Below, in pieces: positions 17,635 to 27,111 of a stretch of DNA of 64,000 bases. Origin of the DNA: Streptomyces actuosus (GTDB taxonomy: Bacteria > Actinomycetota > Actinomycetes > Streptomycetales > Streptomycetaceae). Position numbers and translations under genes: made by a program. How positions within the stretch are numbered: the first letter of the stretch is position 1; each line of letters starts with the position of its first letter. The DNA lies in the NCBI RefSeq assembly GCF_016921115.1, contig NZ_JAFFZS010000007.1:62001-126000 (forward strand), given 5' to 3'. A model generated the notes under the pieces. The model did not search any database, was not told where the DNA came from, and saw nothing but the letters and a program-made list of their open reading frames with translations.

Positions 17635-18357
17635 TCAGCCGAGTTCGGCGAACGACTCCACCGTGTGCGTCTTGCCGGTCACGACGATGACGTCGCCCTT
17701 CTGCACCACGGTCTCGGCGGTGGCGTACGTGAAGTCCTCGCCCGGGCGTTTGACGCCGACGACCGTGACGCCGTACTTGCTGCGCACCTGGCTCCGGCCG
17801 AGGGGCATGCCGGTGACGATGTCCGGGGCGACGGTCTTGACCAGGGCGTAGTCGTCGTCGAACTCGATGAAGTCCAGCATCCGGCCGGTGACCAGGTGGG
17901 CGACGCGCTCGCCCGCCTCGTGCTCGGGCAGGACGACGTGGTGGACGCCGAGGCGTTCGAGGATCTGGCCGTGCTGGCGGCTGACGGCCTTGGCCCAGAT
18001 GTTGGGCACCTTGGCCTCCAGCAGGTTGGAGCTGACCAGGATGCTCGCCTCCACGTCGGTGCCGATGGCGACGACGGCACTGGTGAACTCGTGGACGCCG
18101 AGCTGGCGCAGCGCCTCCCCGTCGGTGCAGTCGGCGACGGCCGTGTGGGTGAGGGCGTCGCTGTACTTCTGGACGAGGCGGGTGTCGGTGTCGAGACCCA
18201 GCACGTCCCAGCCGCGGTGCATCAGCTCGTTGGCCAGCGAGTAGCCGAAGCGGCCCAGACCGATGACGGCGACCCGCTGGTCGCCGGTGCCTCGGACGGG
18301 AAGCTCGGCACGGCGCTCGCGGCGTCGGCGGCGCAGGGAGTGGAGGTAGTTAGCCAA
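17635..18357 (-). CDS. ktrA: TrkA/KtrA-type potassium channel regulatory subunit
   Basis: A 240-residue cytoplasmic RCK protein. The RCK_N Rossmann domain starts at VAVIGLGRFGYSLANEL with the nucleotide-binding GxGxxG, and the acidic DTD follows (LGLDTDTRL). The RCK_C domain covers about the last 80 residues (VVGVKRPGEDFTYATAETVV). It gates the KtrB membrane subunit in response to ATP/ADP or c-di-AMP in known systems. The likely start is a TTG at 18357 with GAGGAG 10 nt upstream, overlapping the ktrB-like stop by 8 bp; no ATG is available before the Rossmann motif. Second gene of a two-gene operon. Confidence 0.9.
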   Translation of the reverse strand: MANYLHSLRRRRRERRAELPVRGTGDQRVAVIGLGRFGYSLANELMHRGWDVLGLDTDTRLVQKYSDALTHTAVADCTDGEALRQLGVHEFTSAVVAIGTDVEASILVSSNLLEAKVPNIWAKAVSRQHGQILERLGVHHVVLPEHEAGERVAHLVTGRMLDFIEFDDDYALVKTVAPDIVTGMPLGRSQVRSKYGVTVVGVKRPGEDFTYATAETVVQKGDVIVVTGKTHTVESFAELG

Positions 18358-19729
18358 TGACGGGTCGCTCCTCGGGCAGTTCGTAGCGGCGGGTGCGCTC
18401 GCGCAGGGCGAGGGCCGAGACGAGGGTGATGGGACCGAGGCGGCCGATGAACATCAGGCCGACCAGCAGCAGGTGCCCGCCGGTGGGCAGGCCGGCGGTG
18501 ATCCCGGTGGACATGCCCACCGTGCCGAAGGCGGACACGACCTCGAACAGCACGCTCTCCATGGGGTACCCGGTCATCGTCAGCAGGGCGAGCGTGGAGG
18601 CCATGACGACGCCGATCCCGGCCAGGGCCACGGTCAGGGCCTGGCGCAGGGTGTGCGGGGCCAGGCGGCGCCCCAGCATGACCGAGGCGGGTTCGCCGCG
18701 CATCTCGGCCAGCATCGCCGCGGCCAGCACCGCGAAGGTGGTGACCTTGATGCCGCCCGCGGTACCCGCGCTGCCGCCGCCGATGAACATGAGCACGCAC
18801 GTCATCAGCAGGGTGGAGGCGCGCATCGCGCCGATGTCGAGGGAGTTGAAGCCCGCCGTGCGGCTCATCACGGAGTGGAAGAAGCCGTCGAGGATCTTCC
18901 CCCCGACGGTGTGCGGGCCGAGGGTGCCGGCGTTGGTCCACTCCAGCAGGCAGGTCAGCACCGTTCCCGCGGCGAGCAGGGCGGCGGTGGTGATCACGGT
19001 GAGCCTGGTGTGCAGGGTCCAGTTGCGGCGCCCGGTCGTACGGCGCCGCCGCCGGTGCCGCAGGAGCTCCAGCAGGACCGGGAAGCCGATGCCGCCCAGG
19101 ATCACGGCCGCGGCGATCGGCAGGAGGATCCACGCGTCCTGCGCATAGCCGCTGAGGCTGTCGGCGTGCAGCCCGAAGCCCGCGTTGTTGAACGCCGACA
19201 CGGCATGGAAGTACCCGAGGTAGACGGCGTCGCCGATGCTCTCGCCGTACCCCTGGCGCAGGCGCACCGCCAGCACGGCGCCGACCACCAGTTCGACGGC
19301 GAGCGTGCAGCCCGCGACGCCGAGCAGCACCCGGCGCACGTCCCCGATGCCGAGGCTCCTGGTCTCGGCCTGGGCCGTCAGCTGCATCCGCAGCCGCAGC
19401 CGTCCCGAGATGAGCAGGGCCAGCAGTGAGGCCATCGTCATGATGCCGAAGCCGCCGACCTGGATGAGGGCGAGGATGACGCCCTGCCCGAAGCCGCTCC
19501 AGTACGTTCCCGTGTCCACGACCGCCAGGCCGGTGACGCAGACCGCCGAGGTGGAGGTGAACAGAGCCGTCACGAAACCGGGTTCGGTGCCGTCCGCGGA
19601 GGCGATCGGCAGCGACAGCAGCACCGTGCCGACCATGACGACGCCCGCGAACGCCACGACGACCGCGCGTGCGGGATGGACGGCCAGGAGCGACAACCGC
19701 GCCCGTGCCTTCGATGCCGGTCCCGCCAC
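18350..19729 (-). CDS. ktrB: TrkH/KtrB-type potassium uptake permease
   Basis: A 459-residue membrane protein with the four pore-loop repeats of the superfamily. The selectivity-filter glycines are visible in SAVCVTGLAVVDTG, FHAVSAFNNAGFGLH, HSVMSRTAGFNSLD and VSAFGTVGMSTGIT. It forms the K+ (or Na+/K+) translocating subunit in the plasma membrane. I chose the GTG at 19729 because GGAAGGGA sits 5-6 nt upstream and the first membrane helix follows closely; longer forms would add implausible Pro/Arg-rich sequence. Translationally coupled to the RCK subunit gene. Confidence 0.9.
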   Translation of the reverse strand: MAGPASKARARLSLLAVHPARAVVVAFAGVVMVGTVLLSLPIASADGTEPGFVTALFTSTSAVCVTGLAVVDTGTYWSGFGQGVILALIQVGGFGIMTMASLLALLISGRLRLRMQLTAQAETRSLGIGDVRRVLLGVAGCTLAVELVVGAVLAVRLRQGYGESIGDAVYLGYFHAVSAFNNAGFGLHADSLSGYAQDAWILLPIAAAVILGGIGFPVLLELLRHRRRRRTTGRRNWTLHTRLTVITTAALLAAGTVLTCLLEWTNAGTLGPHTVGGKILDGFFHSVMSRTAGFNSLDIGAMRASTLLMTCVLMFIGGGSAGTAGGIKVTTFAVLAAAMLAEMRGEPASVMLGRRLAPHTLRQALTVALAGIGVVMASTLALLTMTGYPMESVLFEVVSAFGTVGMSTGITAGLPTGGHLLLVGLMFIGRLGPITLVSALALRERTRRYELPEERPVIG

Positions 19730-19820
19730 CGCTGTCCCTTCCCGTCCGCCCCCGTCTGCCGTGACGGTCACCGTTGTGTGTGCTGATGCCGAGGGACTGC
19801 CAAGATCCCGGCCGCACACC

Positions 19821-20139
19821 CTACCCGGGCACTCCCGCGCAGGCAGGGCGAGGTCCCGGGTGGCGCGGCGGACGGGCGGTCCGGGCGCCCGGCCGGCGGG
19901 TCGGTCGCCGACCGTGAACCACGGCGCCGGCCCGCGGGGGCGGCGGCGTACGGACGCCGGTGAGCCCGTCGCGGGCGGCGTGGCGGGCGCCGGTCGGCTC
20001 GGCGGCGCCGTCGACGACGCGTTCCAGGCTGCTGCGCAGGTCGAGGCCGGTGCCGACGGCGAGGAGCGCGCCGGGCAGCGGCGGCAGTCCGGGCACGCCG
20101 GGCAGGCCGGTGGTGCTCGGCGTGGCGGGGCGGCACGCG
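19821..20139 (-). pseudogene. N-terminal relic of a GAF-domain sensor kinase
   Basis: The minus-strand frame reads LLAVGTGLDLRSSLERVVDG followed by AAEPTGARHAARDGLTGVR. This is the entry helix of the GAF domains found in DevS-like Streptomyces histidine kinases (pattern LLAVGxGLDLxxxLxRIVxAAxxLxxARYAALGVL). After that the frame turns to Pro/Arg-rich nonsense and stops at 19821, so the GAF fold is never completed. Upstream, a Pro-rich stretch fills the rest of the 19730-20361 gap. I read it as the decayed 5' part of a sensor gene; a short independent protein cannot be excluded. Confidence 0.45.
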
Positions 20140-20361
20140 GGTGCCGGTGCTGTCCGGGAGGGCGGGGGCGTCGGGAACGGCGCGGCGGTGGGTGCCCCGC
20201 GGTCCTCGGTGCGGTCTCCGGGAACGGGGCCGTCGGGTCCGGTGTTCCCGGCGGGGGCCCGGGGCCGGGGCTGCCCGGGGGGATCTCCGACGCCGGGGCC
20301 GTCGGCGCGGTCTCCGGGGCGTGGGCGGTCGTCGCGGGGGGTCCGGGGGCCGTGGGTGTGC

Positions 20362-21399
20362 TCAGCCGGCCAGGGGGTCCAGGGTCAGCGGTTCGATGCG
20401 GCCCTCCAGCATCTGGCCGAGTCCCTGCACGGCGCACACGTCGGGGCGCTCGGCGATGTGCACCGGCATGCCGGTGGCCTGACGGAGCATCTGGTCGAAG
20501 CCGGGGAGCAGCGCGCTGCCGCCGACCATCATGATGCCGCGGTCGGCGAGGTCGGCCACCAGGTCGGGCGGGCAGTCCCGCAGGACCTTGCCGATGCCGT
20601 CGAGGACGGCCGTCAGCGGGGTCTGGATGGCGTCGCGGACGGCGGCGGTGTCGATCTCGACGGAGCGGGCGAGGCCGGTGGCGACGTCGCGGCCGTGGAT
20701 CTCGGTGGAGGTCGGTCCGTGCGGGGCGAGCCCGTTGCCGGACAGGGCGACCTGCAGGGGGCGGACGGACTGGCTGGGCAGCATCAGTTCGTGCGCGTGG
20801 CGCAGGTGCTGCACGATCGCGTGGTCGACGGCCTCACCGCCCACCGGAATGCGCTGGGCGGTGACGATGGACCCGAGGGAGAGCACGGCCACCTGGGTCG
20901 CGGCGGCCCCGCACACCATGATCATGGTGGCCTCGGGCTGCTCCACGGGCAGTCCGCAGCCGACGGCCGCGGCGATGAGCGTGTCGACCAGTTCCACGCG
21001 CCGGGCGCCCAGGCCGACGAGCGTCTCGATCGCGGCGCGCTGGGCGAGCGGGTCGGCGTCGTGCGGGGTGCAGGCCGCGGCCCGGAGGAAGGGCTTGCGG
21101 CGCAGCTGGCGGCGGATCTTGTCGCCGATCAGGTGCCGCAGCATGCGCTGCGCCATCTCGATGTCGACGACGGTTCCGCCGGAGACGGGTCGGACCACGC
21201 GGATGTAGTGCGGGGTGCGGCCGGTCATCTTCTCGGCGAACTCGCCGACCGCGATCAGGGCGCCGGTGCGGGTGTTCACGGCGGCGGCGGAGGGCTGGTC
21301 GACGACGAGCCCGGAGCCCTTGACGTAGACCCGCGTCCGCGCCGCCCCCAGGTCGACGGCGAAGTGGCAGCGGCGCAGCTGCTCCAGGCTGGCGGTCAT
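20362..21399 (-). CDS. Divergent MreB/Mbl-like actin-fold protein
   Basis: A 345-residue MreB-family protein. The phosphate-1 loop (FAVDLGAARTRVYVKGSG), the PSAAAVNTRTGALIAVGEFA segment and the adenosine motif (IMMVGGSALLPGFDQML) are recognisable. The phosphate-2 loop, DIGGGTT in canonical MreB, reads VCGAAATQVAVLSLG here and has lost its catalytic Asp. This looks like one of the shorter, degenerate MreB paralogues that Streptomyces carries beside MreB and Mbl and that act in spore-wall synthesis. The ATG has GGGAGG 7 nt upstream. It lies 198 bp downstream of the conflict operon on the same strand and may be transcribed separately. Confidence 0.88.
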   Translation of the reverse strand: MTASLEQLRRCHFAVDLGAARTRVYVKGSGLVVDQPSAAAVNTRTGALIAVGEFAEKMTGRTPHYIRVVRPVSGGTVVDIEMAQRMLRHLIGDKIRRQLRRKPFLRAAACTPHDADPLAQRAAIETLVGLGARRVELVDTLIAAAVGCGLPVEQPEATMIMVCGAAATQVAVLSLGSIVTAQRIPVGGEAVDHAIVQHLRHAHELMLPSQSVRPLQVALSGNGLAPHGPTSTEIHGRDVATGLARSVEIDTAAVRDAIQTPLTAVLDGIGKVLRDCPPDLVADLADRGIMMVGGSALLPGFDQMLRQATGMPVHIAERPDVCAVQGLGQMLEGRIEPLTLDPLAG

Positions 21400-21597
21400 G
21401 GCAGGTCCTCCCGAGAGCGCAGGCCGTGGGGACCGCCTTCGTGGCGGACCCTTGCGCGGGCCGCCGGGCGGCGGGCCGTACTCGCATGGTGCGGGGGCGG
21501 CACGGTGCGGCGCCTGCTGGAGGGGGCCGGGTGGGGCGCCGCTGAATGGGGGGTTTGCCCCATGTGTTCAACGTGGACCATGGACAACGTTCCGGGG

Positions 21598-24500
21598 TCA
21601 CCGATTCCGTGCCGCCTCCAGCAACGGCGTCAGTGACGACACGACCTGCTCACACCCCGCCTCGCTCAGCTCGCGCTCGGCGGCGGGGGTGCGGGCCAGG
21701 CCGATGAAGCCCAGGCCCAGCTCCCGGGCGGCCCGCAGCCCCTCGACCGTGGAGCCGATCAGCACACCCGTCGCGTCGGGGCCCGGGGAGGAGCCCAGGG
21801 CCCGCCGCAGGCAGTCGGGACGCGGCAGCAGCCGGTCCAGATCGTCACTGCGGCCGTGGACGCCGGCGAACGGCAGATCGAAGGGGGCGAGGCTCTTGTG
21901 GATCGCCTGCTCGCCGACGTCCGAGACCACGCAGACCCGGCGGCCCGCCTCGTGCAGGGCACGCACCAACGCCACCGCGTGGTGCGTCGTCGGCGCGTCG
22001 GGCGCGGCCCTCAGCTCGATGACGTCCAGGTGCCTGCGCAGCATGGGGCCGAGCGGATGGCGGGCGAAGGCGCGCAACACGTCCAGCGGGTGCGCCGGCG
22101 CCTCGCGCAGGGGGCGCGGGAAGCTGCCGCCCTCGGGCCGGCCGTCGTCCTCCCCGAGGCGGGTCTGGGACAGGCGCAGCAGATCCAGGGCCGCCTCCCG
22201 GGCCGTCCGCGCCGAGTACAGCCGCACGAGCGGCCCGTCGAAGCCGATCAGTACGGTCCCGGAGCCGGCGAGCAGGGCCGTCGGCGACGCCGGTGGACCG
22301 TCCGTCCGCTGCGGCACCGGCGGCGGCGTCCCCTCCCGTGCCAGCTGCACCGAGTAGGACACCGACAGCCCCGGCACCGGCCATCCGCCCACCCCCGCGT
22401 TGACCGCGCGCTGCGCCGCACCGGCCCGGCGCAGCGGATGGCGCCGGGTGATCCGCGACGCCTCCTCCAGCAGATGGTCCAGCAGCCGCTGCTCCGGCGG
22501 ACCGCTCTCGGCGTGCACGAACGCAGGCGCGTCGTCGACGTGCCAGGACAGTTCCACCGCGGCGCCGAAGACACCCTTGCCGGAACTGGGCAGGGACACC
22601 TCGTGGCGGGTGCGGTGGGGGGTGAGGTCGACCTCGTAGTACGTCCGGGCGCGCGGCGGACGCCCGCCGTAGGGGTCGGCCGGGTCCAGGAGGGTCAGCG
22701 ACCCGTCGGGCCGCGTGTGCACGATCGCCGTGCGGCCCGCGGTGGGAATGCCCAGCCGGCGCAGGTCCTGCGTGATGAACGGGCCCTGCACCGGGCCCCG
22801 TTCGCCGGTCTCCTGCTCCGGCTCGCCGACGGCCACCGGGCAGAACCACGCGAGCGAGGGGCTCCCCGGGCCGCCGTCGTGCAGCGGCCGGAAGCGGTGC
22901 GGGCCCCGGGCGGCGGAGCTGGCCGCGAACTCCTCGTACAGGGCGGGGGAGACGGCGACCAGGTGGGAGGCGGTGCTCCGCTGCCACAGGTCCGGCAGCT
23001 CCGGCGGTTCGGCGGAGCGGTCCCACAGCAGCGCCCGCAGCCGCGGCGCCCGCGGCAGCCCCGCCACCGCCTGCGGCAGGCCGCGCAGCACCGCGGCCAG
23101 CACGGGCAGCAGATATGTGTCGGGGTCGGTGCGCACGACATAGCCGTCGGCGAGGACCCGCACCTCGTACCGGTCCGGGGTCAGCCCGCCGCGGGCGAGC
23201 ATGTCGTGGACGGCGGACTCCAGGGTGATGCGGGCCTCCGGGCGGCCGTCGAGGCCGTCCTCGGCGTGGACGGCGATCGTGGGACGGGCCTGCGAGGGCC
23301 GGAACTCGATGTCCAGTTGGGCGCGGATCGTCCGCAGGCGGGTGCGGGCGGTCGCGGCCGCCGGTCCGGGGACCCCGTCCAGGGGATCGCCGTAGAAGAG
23401 GTCCCAGGCCTGACGCAGACGGCGGCTGTCGCTGATGGACTCCTGAAGGACGCGGACGTCGATGTGGTCGTCGGGCGCGTGCAGGGCCCAGCCGTCCCGG
23501 AGCGCGACCAGTGCGCCGGGGGCCACCACCCGGCGCACCTCGGCCAGCAGGCCCTCGATGCGCTCGACGGCCTCCTCCCGGGGCGGTGGAGCGTCCCACA
23601 GGCCCTCGGCCAGCTCGGCCCGGCCGACGCGCCGCCCCGAGGCCTGCACCAGCATGCACAGCAGGGCCAGCGCCTCGGGGGAGGGCGGGTCCAGATACCG
23701 CGCGCCGTCACTGACGCGGGGCGGGCCGAGCAGCGTGTACGTGCGTGCGGGGACGCGGTCGGGGGCGCTTCCCAGCCGGGCGGCGAGGCGGGCGGCCTCC
23801 GTCAGGTCGTACCGGCGGACGAGACCGACCAGGTTCCACCGGTCCTCGGCCGGCAGCCCCGTTCGCGGGGCCAGTTCCTCCAGCAGGCGCCGGAAGTCCT
23901 CCTCGTCCGCGTCGACATCCCTGCCCCGCGACTCCTCGCCCAGTGCGAACCGGCAGATCAGCACGGTGCCGTCGGGCCGCAGCAGCAGGCCCGCCCAGCC
24001 CGGCTGACCCCGGACCAGACCGCGGGCGTGCAGGGCGCCGAGGCCGCTTTGGCCCTGCTCCGCGAGGCGGGCGAACGCCGGGAGGGACAGCTCCGCCCTC
24101 CGTCCCGGGCAGAGCTCGCTCAGGGTCACCCCGTCCACGAACTCCGTCACGAGATGCGGCGCGCGCTCCTCCACCCCGAAGTCCAGCACCCGCACCACGT
24201 GCGGGGACTCGACCTGCGCCAGCTCTCGCGCCTGGCGAAGGAACAGTTCGGTGTCCTCCGCACGCTCGTGCTCCGGATACCGGTGCACGACCACCCGACG
24301 GTCGCCCACCACGTCGACGGCGTCCCACATCCGCCGCCCCGGCCCCCGGAGCGCCACCAGCCGGTACCGCCCGTCGAGCAACGCGCCCGGCTCGTCCCCG
24401 CCCAGCCGCCGCACCGTCTCCTCGCTCACCGTCGCGAACGCGGCACCGTCGCTCCGCTCCGGTCCGCCGTGCGACGCGGGCCGGGCCCGGAACTCCCCGG

Positions 24501-26070
24501 CCGTCACACCGGCCCGCTCGTCGATCAGGCCGCCGACCTCGGCGAGGAACTCCCGGGTGCGTCCGCGGGCGGTCCGCGGAAGGCTGCGCAGCAGCAGGTC
24601 CCGCACACCGGGCCGGAACGCGTAGGTCCCCGCCGGGCCCGGCACGGCGGTCAGCATGCCGCTGAGGATCACCTCCGCCAGGTGCTGCGGGCGCGGCTCG
24701 CGTTCCACCGCGCGTTGGACCAGCCGCATCACCGGCACCGACGGCACCGCCAGCGCAAGATGGCCGGCGAGGCGGAAGGCCTGCGGGGAGGCCGTCGCGC
24801 GAAAGCGCAGGACGAGGTCCTCGGGGGACGACGCGGCGGGGTCGGACGCCGGGTCGGCGGGGCGCGGCGGGGTCGGAGGCAGCCAGGCCGCCGCCCCGGG
24901 AACCCGGCCGGCATCGGGTGAGGCGACCAGCGCGGCCCAGTGGGCCAGCCAGGGCGCGCCGGGTTCGAGGACCGGCAGAGGCAGGGCGCCGTCCGCGGCG
25001 GGTGCGGCGTCGGGATCGTGGGGGGTGAAGGCGAGCGCCGCGGAGGGCGCCGCGGCGGCGGGCGCGGTGAGCACTCCCGCGGCGGCGGGCAGGGCGGTGG
25101 CGGCCCACAGGCGCTCGGGCAGCGGTTGTACGACGGCCAGCGGCATGCGGGCGGCCCAGCGCCGCAGAGTGCCGTACCAGCGCTCGCCCGCCGGGCCGGG
25201 CCGCCACTGCGGTCCCATCTGGTCGCTGACGACGAGGGTGACGGTGCGGCCGTCGCCCGGGTCGGGGACGTGCGGGGCGTGGCCGTCCGGGCCGGCCGGG
25301 CGCAGGGCGACCGTGCGGAAGAGGCCCGACTGGGCGAGGAGGGCGTGCAGTTCGCGGACGAGCGGGCGCCAGACGGGCATCGTCGGGCCGGCGTCGTGCA
25401 CCACATTCAGGCGCAGCCAGCGGTCGGAGGCCGGGCGCAGCACCGGTAACCACACCTCGGGACGGGCGCCGAGCAGGGCGATGCGGTCGGCGGTGGCCCG
25501 CTCGTCCAGGACGCGGACACGGGGCGACGGCACCCGGCGTCCCAGCGGACGCAGGGCGCGCTGGAGCGCGAGCGGGTGATGCAGCATCGGCGGGGCCGGC
25601 GCGAGCAGCGACCGGCCGCCCCCGTCCGACCGGGGGCCGTCGGCCGGAGCGGGCAGGTGCAGGGGAACCCGGTCCTCGCCCGCGGGGGCGGATGCGGGCC
25701 GCGCGGGCGACGGGCCCCGGTCGGGTTCCCCGATGCAGGCGGGGCCCACGGACGCGGCGGGCCCGGTCGGCGGGTCCGTCCCGGCGTCACGGCGGCCCGC
25801 ACCCGGCTCCGGCTCCGCCGCCCCGCTCTCGGCCTCCTGCCCCGACCGGGCGGCCAGCCAGAGCACTTCCGCCAGCTCGCGCGGCGTCGGCACCGTGTTC
25901 GCGGCGGCCGTCAGCAGCGCGGACAGCCGGTCCAGCGGGGCCCGGCCGCCGGGCGGCTGCGCGGCGGGGAGATCCGGCTCCGCCCGCCGTCCGACGCCCG
26001 CCGGGCCGGCGTTCGGCCCGGCCGGCGGGGACGGACGCGGGTCGCCGGTCCCGGAGGTCTCAGAGGCCAT
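21598..26070 (-). CDS. Giant hub protein: SAV_2336-type N-terminus, pseudokinase, winged-helix/BTAD-like module, HAD-like domain
   Basis: A 1490-residue multidomain protein. Residues 1-545 match the SAV_2336 N-terminal family (ADRIALLGARPEVWLPVLR, WLRLNVVHDAGPTMPVWRPL, VTLVVSDQMGPQWRPG). Residues about 563-775 are a protein-kinase fold starting GRYRLVALRGPG that lacks catalytic residues: the HRD region reads LVRGQPGWAGLLL and the DFG region CRFALG. Residues about 775-925 look like an AfsR-type winged helix plus BTAD-like helices. Residues about 1268-1480 are a HAD-like domain whose motif I is LIGFDGPL, with Gly1276 where the nucleophilic Asp should be. The ATG overlaps the MoxR gene by 11 bp. 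Its operon partners are MoxR ATPase, trypsin/VMAP and trypco1 genes, so it is probably the effector or scaffold of a conflict system. Confidence 0.82.
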   Translation of the reverse strand: MASETSGTGDPRPSPPAGPNAGPAGVGRRAEPDLPAAQPPGGRAPLDRLSALLTAAANTVPTPRELAEVLWLAARSGQEAESGAAEPEPGAGRRDAGTDPPTGPAASVGPACIGEPDRGPSPARPASAPAGEDRVPLHLPAPADGPRSDGGGRSLLAPAPPMLHHPLALQRALRPLGRRVPSPRVRVLDERATADRIALLGARPEVWLPVLRPASDRWLRLNVVHDAGPTMPVWRPLVRELHALLAQSGLFRTVALRPAGPDGHAPHVPDPGDGRTVTLVVSDQMGPQWRPGPAGERWYGTLRRWAARMPLAVVQPLPERLWAATALPAAAGVLTAPAAAAPSAALAFTPHDPDAAPAADGALPLPVLEPGAPWLAHWAALVASPDAGRVPGAAAWLPPTPPRPADPASDPAASSPEDLVLRFRATASPQAFRLAGHLALAVPSVPVMRLVQRAVEREPRPQHLAEVILSGMLTAVPGPAGTYAFRPGVRDLLLRSLPRTARGRTREFLAEVGGLIDERAGVTAGEFRARPASHGGPERSDGAAFATVSEETVRRLGGDEPGALLDGRYRLVALRGPGRRMWDAVDVVGDRRVVVHRYPEHERAEDTELFLRQARELAQVESPHVVRVLDFGVEERAPHLVTEFVDGVTLSELCPGRRAELSLPAFARLAEQGQSGLGALHARGLVRGQPGWAGLLLRPDGTVLICRFALGEESRGRDVDADEEDFRRLLEELAPRTGLPAEDRWNLVGLVRRYDLTEAARLAARLGSAPDRVPARTYTLLGPPRVSDGARYLDPPSPEALALLCMLVQASGRRVGRAELAEGLWDAPPPREEAVERIEGLLAEVRRVVAPGALVALRDGWALHAPDDHIDVRVLQESISDSRRLRQAWDLFYGDPLDGVPGPAAATARTRLRTIRAQLDIEFRPSQARPTIAVHAEDGLDGRPEARITLESAVHDMLARGGLTPDRYEVRVLADGYVVRTDPDTYLLPVLAAVLRGLPQAVAGLPRAPRLRALLWDRSAEPPELPDLWQRSTASHLVAVSPALYEEFAASSAARGPHRFRPLHDGGPGSPSLAWFCPVAVGEPEQETGERGPVQGPFITQDLRRLGIPTAGRTAIVHTRPDGSLTLLDPADPYGGRPPRARTYYEVDLTPHRTRHEVSLPSSGKGVFGAAVELSWHVDDAPAFVHAESGPPEQRLLDHLLEEASRITRRHPLRRAGAAQRAVNAGVGGWPVPGLSVSYSVQLAREGTPPPVPQRTDGPPASPTALLAGSGTVLIGFDGPLVRLYSARTAREAALDLLRLSQTRLGEDDGRPEGGSFPRPLREAPAHPLDVLRAFARHPLGPMLRRHLDVIELRAAPDAPTTHHAVALVRALHEAGRRVCVVSDVGEQAIHKSLAPFDLPFAGVHGRSDDLDRLLPRPDCLRRALGSSPGPDATGVLIGSTVEGLRAARELGLGFIGLARTPAAERELSEAGCEQVVSSLTPLLEAARNR

Positions 26071-27091
26071 CGCCGTCCGCCGCGGCGCCGAGATGCGGCA
26101 TCAGGCGCTCGGCCAGCGCGTCGCGGGATGCGGCGTCCAGCCCGGCGACACCGGTGAGGTAGAGGGCGTTCAGCAGGTGGTCGGTGGCGAGTTCGCCGCC
26201 GGAGGCGCGCTTCAGGAACCTCTCGATCACCGGCCCCGCCTCGTCGGCAGCGCTGCCGAGGTGGGCGCGGACGATGTCGACGAGCTGTTCCCGGCCGGGG
26301 CGGCGCAGCTCCAGCCGGACGCAGCGGCGCAGGAAGGCGGGCGGGAACTCGCGCTCGCCGTTGCTGGTCAGCACCACGAACGGGAAGGCGCGGCAGCGCA
26401 CCCGCCCCCGGCCGACCGTCACCGGGGTGTCCGAGCCGTCGGCGAGCACCTCGGCGGTGCCGCCGTCGGGCGCGTGCCGGGTGGCGCGGAGCAGTTCGGG
26501 GATCTCGTACTGGCCCTCCTCCAGGACGTTCAGCAGGTCGTTGGGGAGGTCGAGGTCGCTCTTGTCGATCTCGTCGATGAGCAGCACCCGGGGCCGGTCG
26601 TAGGGGAGCAGGGCGGTGCCGAGGGGGCCGAGGCGGAGGTGGTCCTCGACGTCGTCGGCGGCGGGGACCACCTCGTCCGGGCGGGCGGCGGCCTGCCGGG
26701 CCGCGTACAGCCGCGACAGCGGGTCGTACTGGTAGAGACCGTCGGCGAGGGCGGTGCGGCTGGTGATGTTCCAGCGCAGCACCGGGCCGAGCCGCAGCTC
26801 GCGGGCGACCGCGTAGGCCAGGGAGGACTTGCCGGTGCCGGGCGGGCCGGTGACCAGCAGCGGGCGGCGCAGCACGAGCGCGGCGTTGACCAACTGGACG
26901 CTCTCGTCGGTGGCCACGTACGTCTTCGCCCGGTGCACCCGGTCGGGGGAGACGGCCGCCTCGTCGTCGCCGTCCTGCGGCGCCGACAGCGTCGGACCGC
27001 CGTCGAAGTCCCGCCACGGCGGGGGCGGGGGCAGGGTGTCGATGTCGTCGTGCGGCTCGCGCGTGCCGGTGTACACGGACCAGGGCGGCAT
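26060..27091 (-). CDS. MoxR-type AAA+ ATPase of the conflict operon
   Basis: A 343-residue AAA+ protein with Walker A TGPPGTGKSS (about residues 81-90), Walker B VLLIDEIDKSD, sensor 1 VVLTSNGEREFPPAFLRRC and a C-terminal helical lid. MoxR ATPases remodel partner proteins; here the partners are presumably the protease/VMAP protein and the large hub protein encoded on either side. The ATG at 27091 follows AAGGAAG by about 12 nt. It overlaps the hub gene by 11 bp, while 166 bp of repeat-rich DNA separate it from the protease gene. Confidence 0.92.
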   Translation of the reverse strand: MPPWSVYTGTREPHDDIDTLPPPPPWRDFDGGPTLSAPQDGDDEAAVSPDRVHRAKTYVATDESVQLVNAALVLRRPLLVTGPPGTGKSSLAYAVARELRLGPVLRWNITSRTALADGLYQYDPLSRLYAARQAAARPDEVVPAADDVEDHLRLGPLGTALLPYDRPRVLLIDEIDKSDLDLPNDLLNVLEEGQYEIPELLRATRHAPDGGTAEVLADGSDTPVTVGRGRVRCRAFPFVVLTSNGEREFPPAFLRRCVRLELRRPGREQLVDIVRAHLGSAADEAGPVIERFLKRASGGELATDHLLNALYLTGVAGLDAASRDALAERLMPHLGAAADGDGL

Positions 27092-27111
27092 GGAGTGGTT
27101 CGACTTCCTTG

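Noticed and set aside
21856..24921. Very long open frame on the plus strand opposite the hub gene
   Set aside because: It is the mirror of a high-GC3 minus-strand gene; composition is Arg/Gly/Pro/His-rich with no family match, while the minus strand has clear domains.
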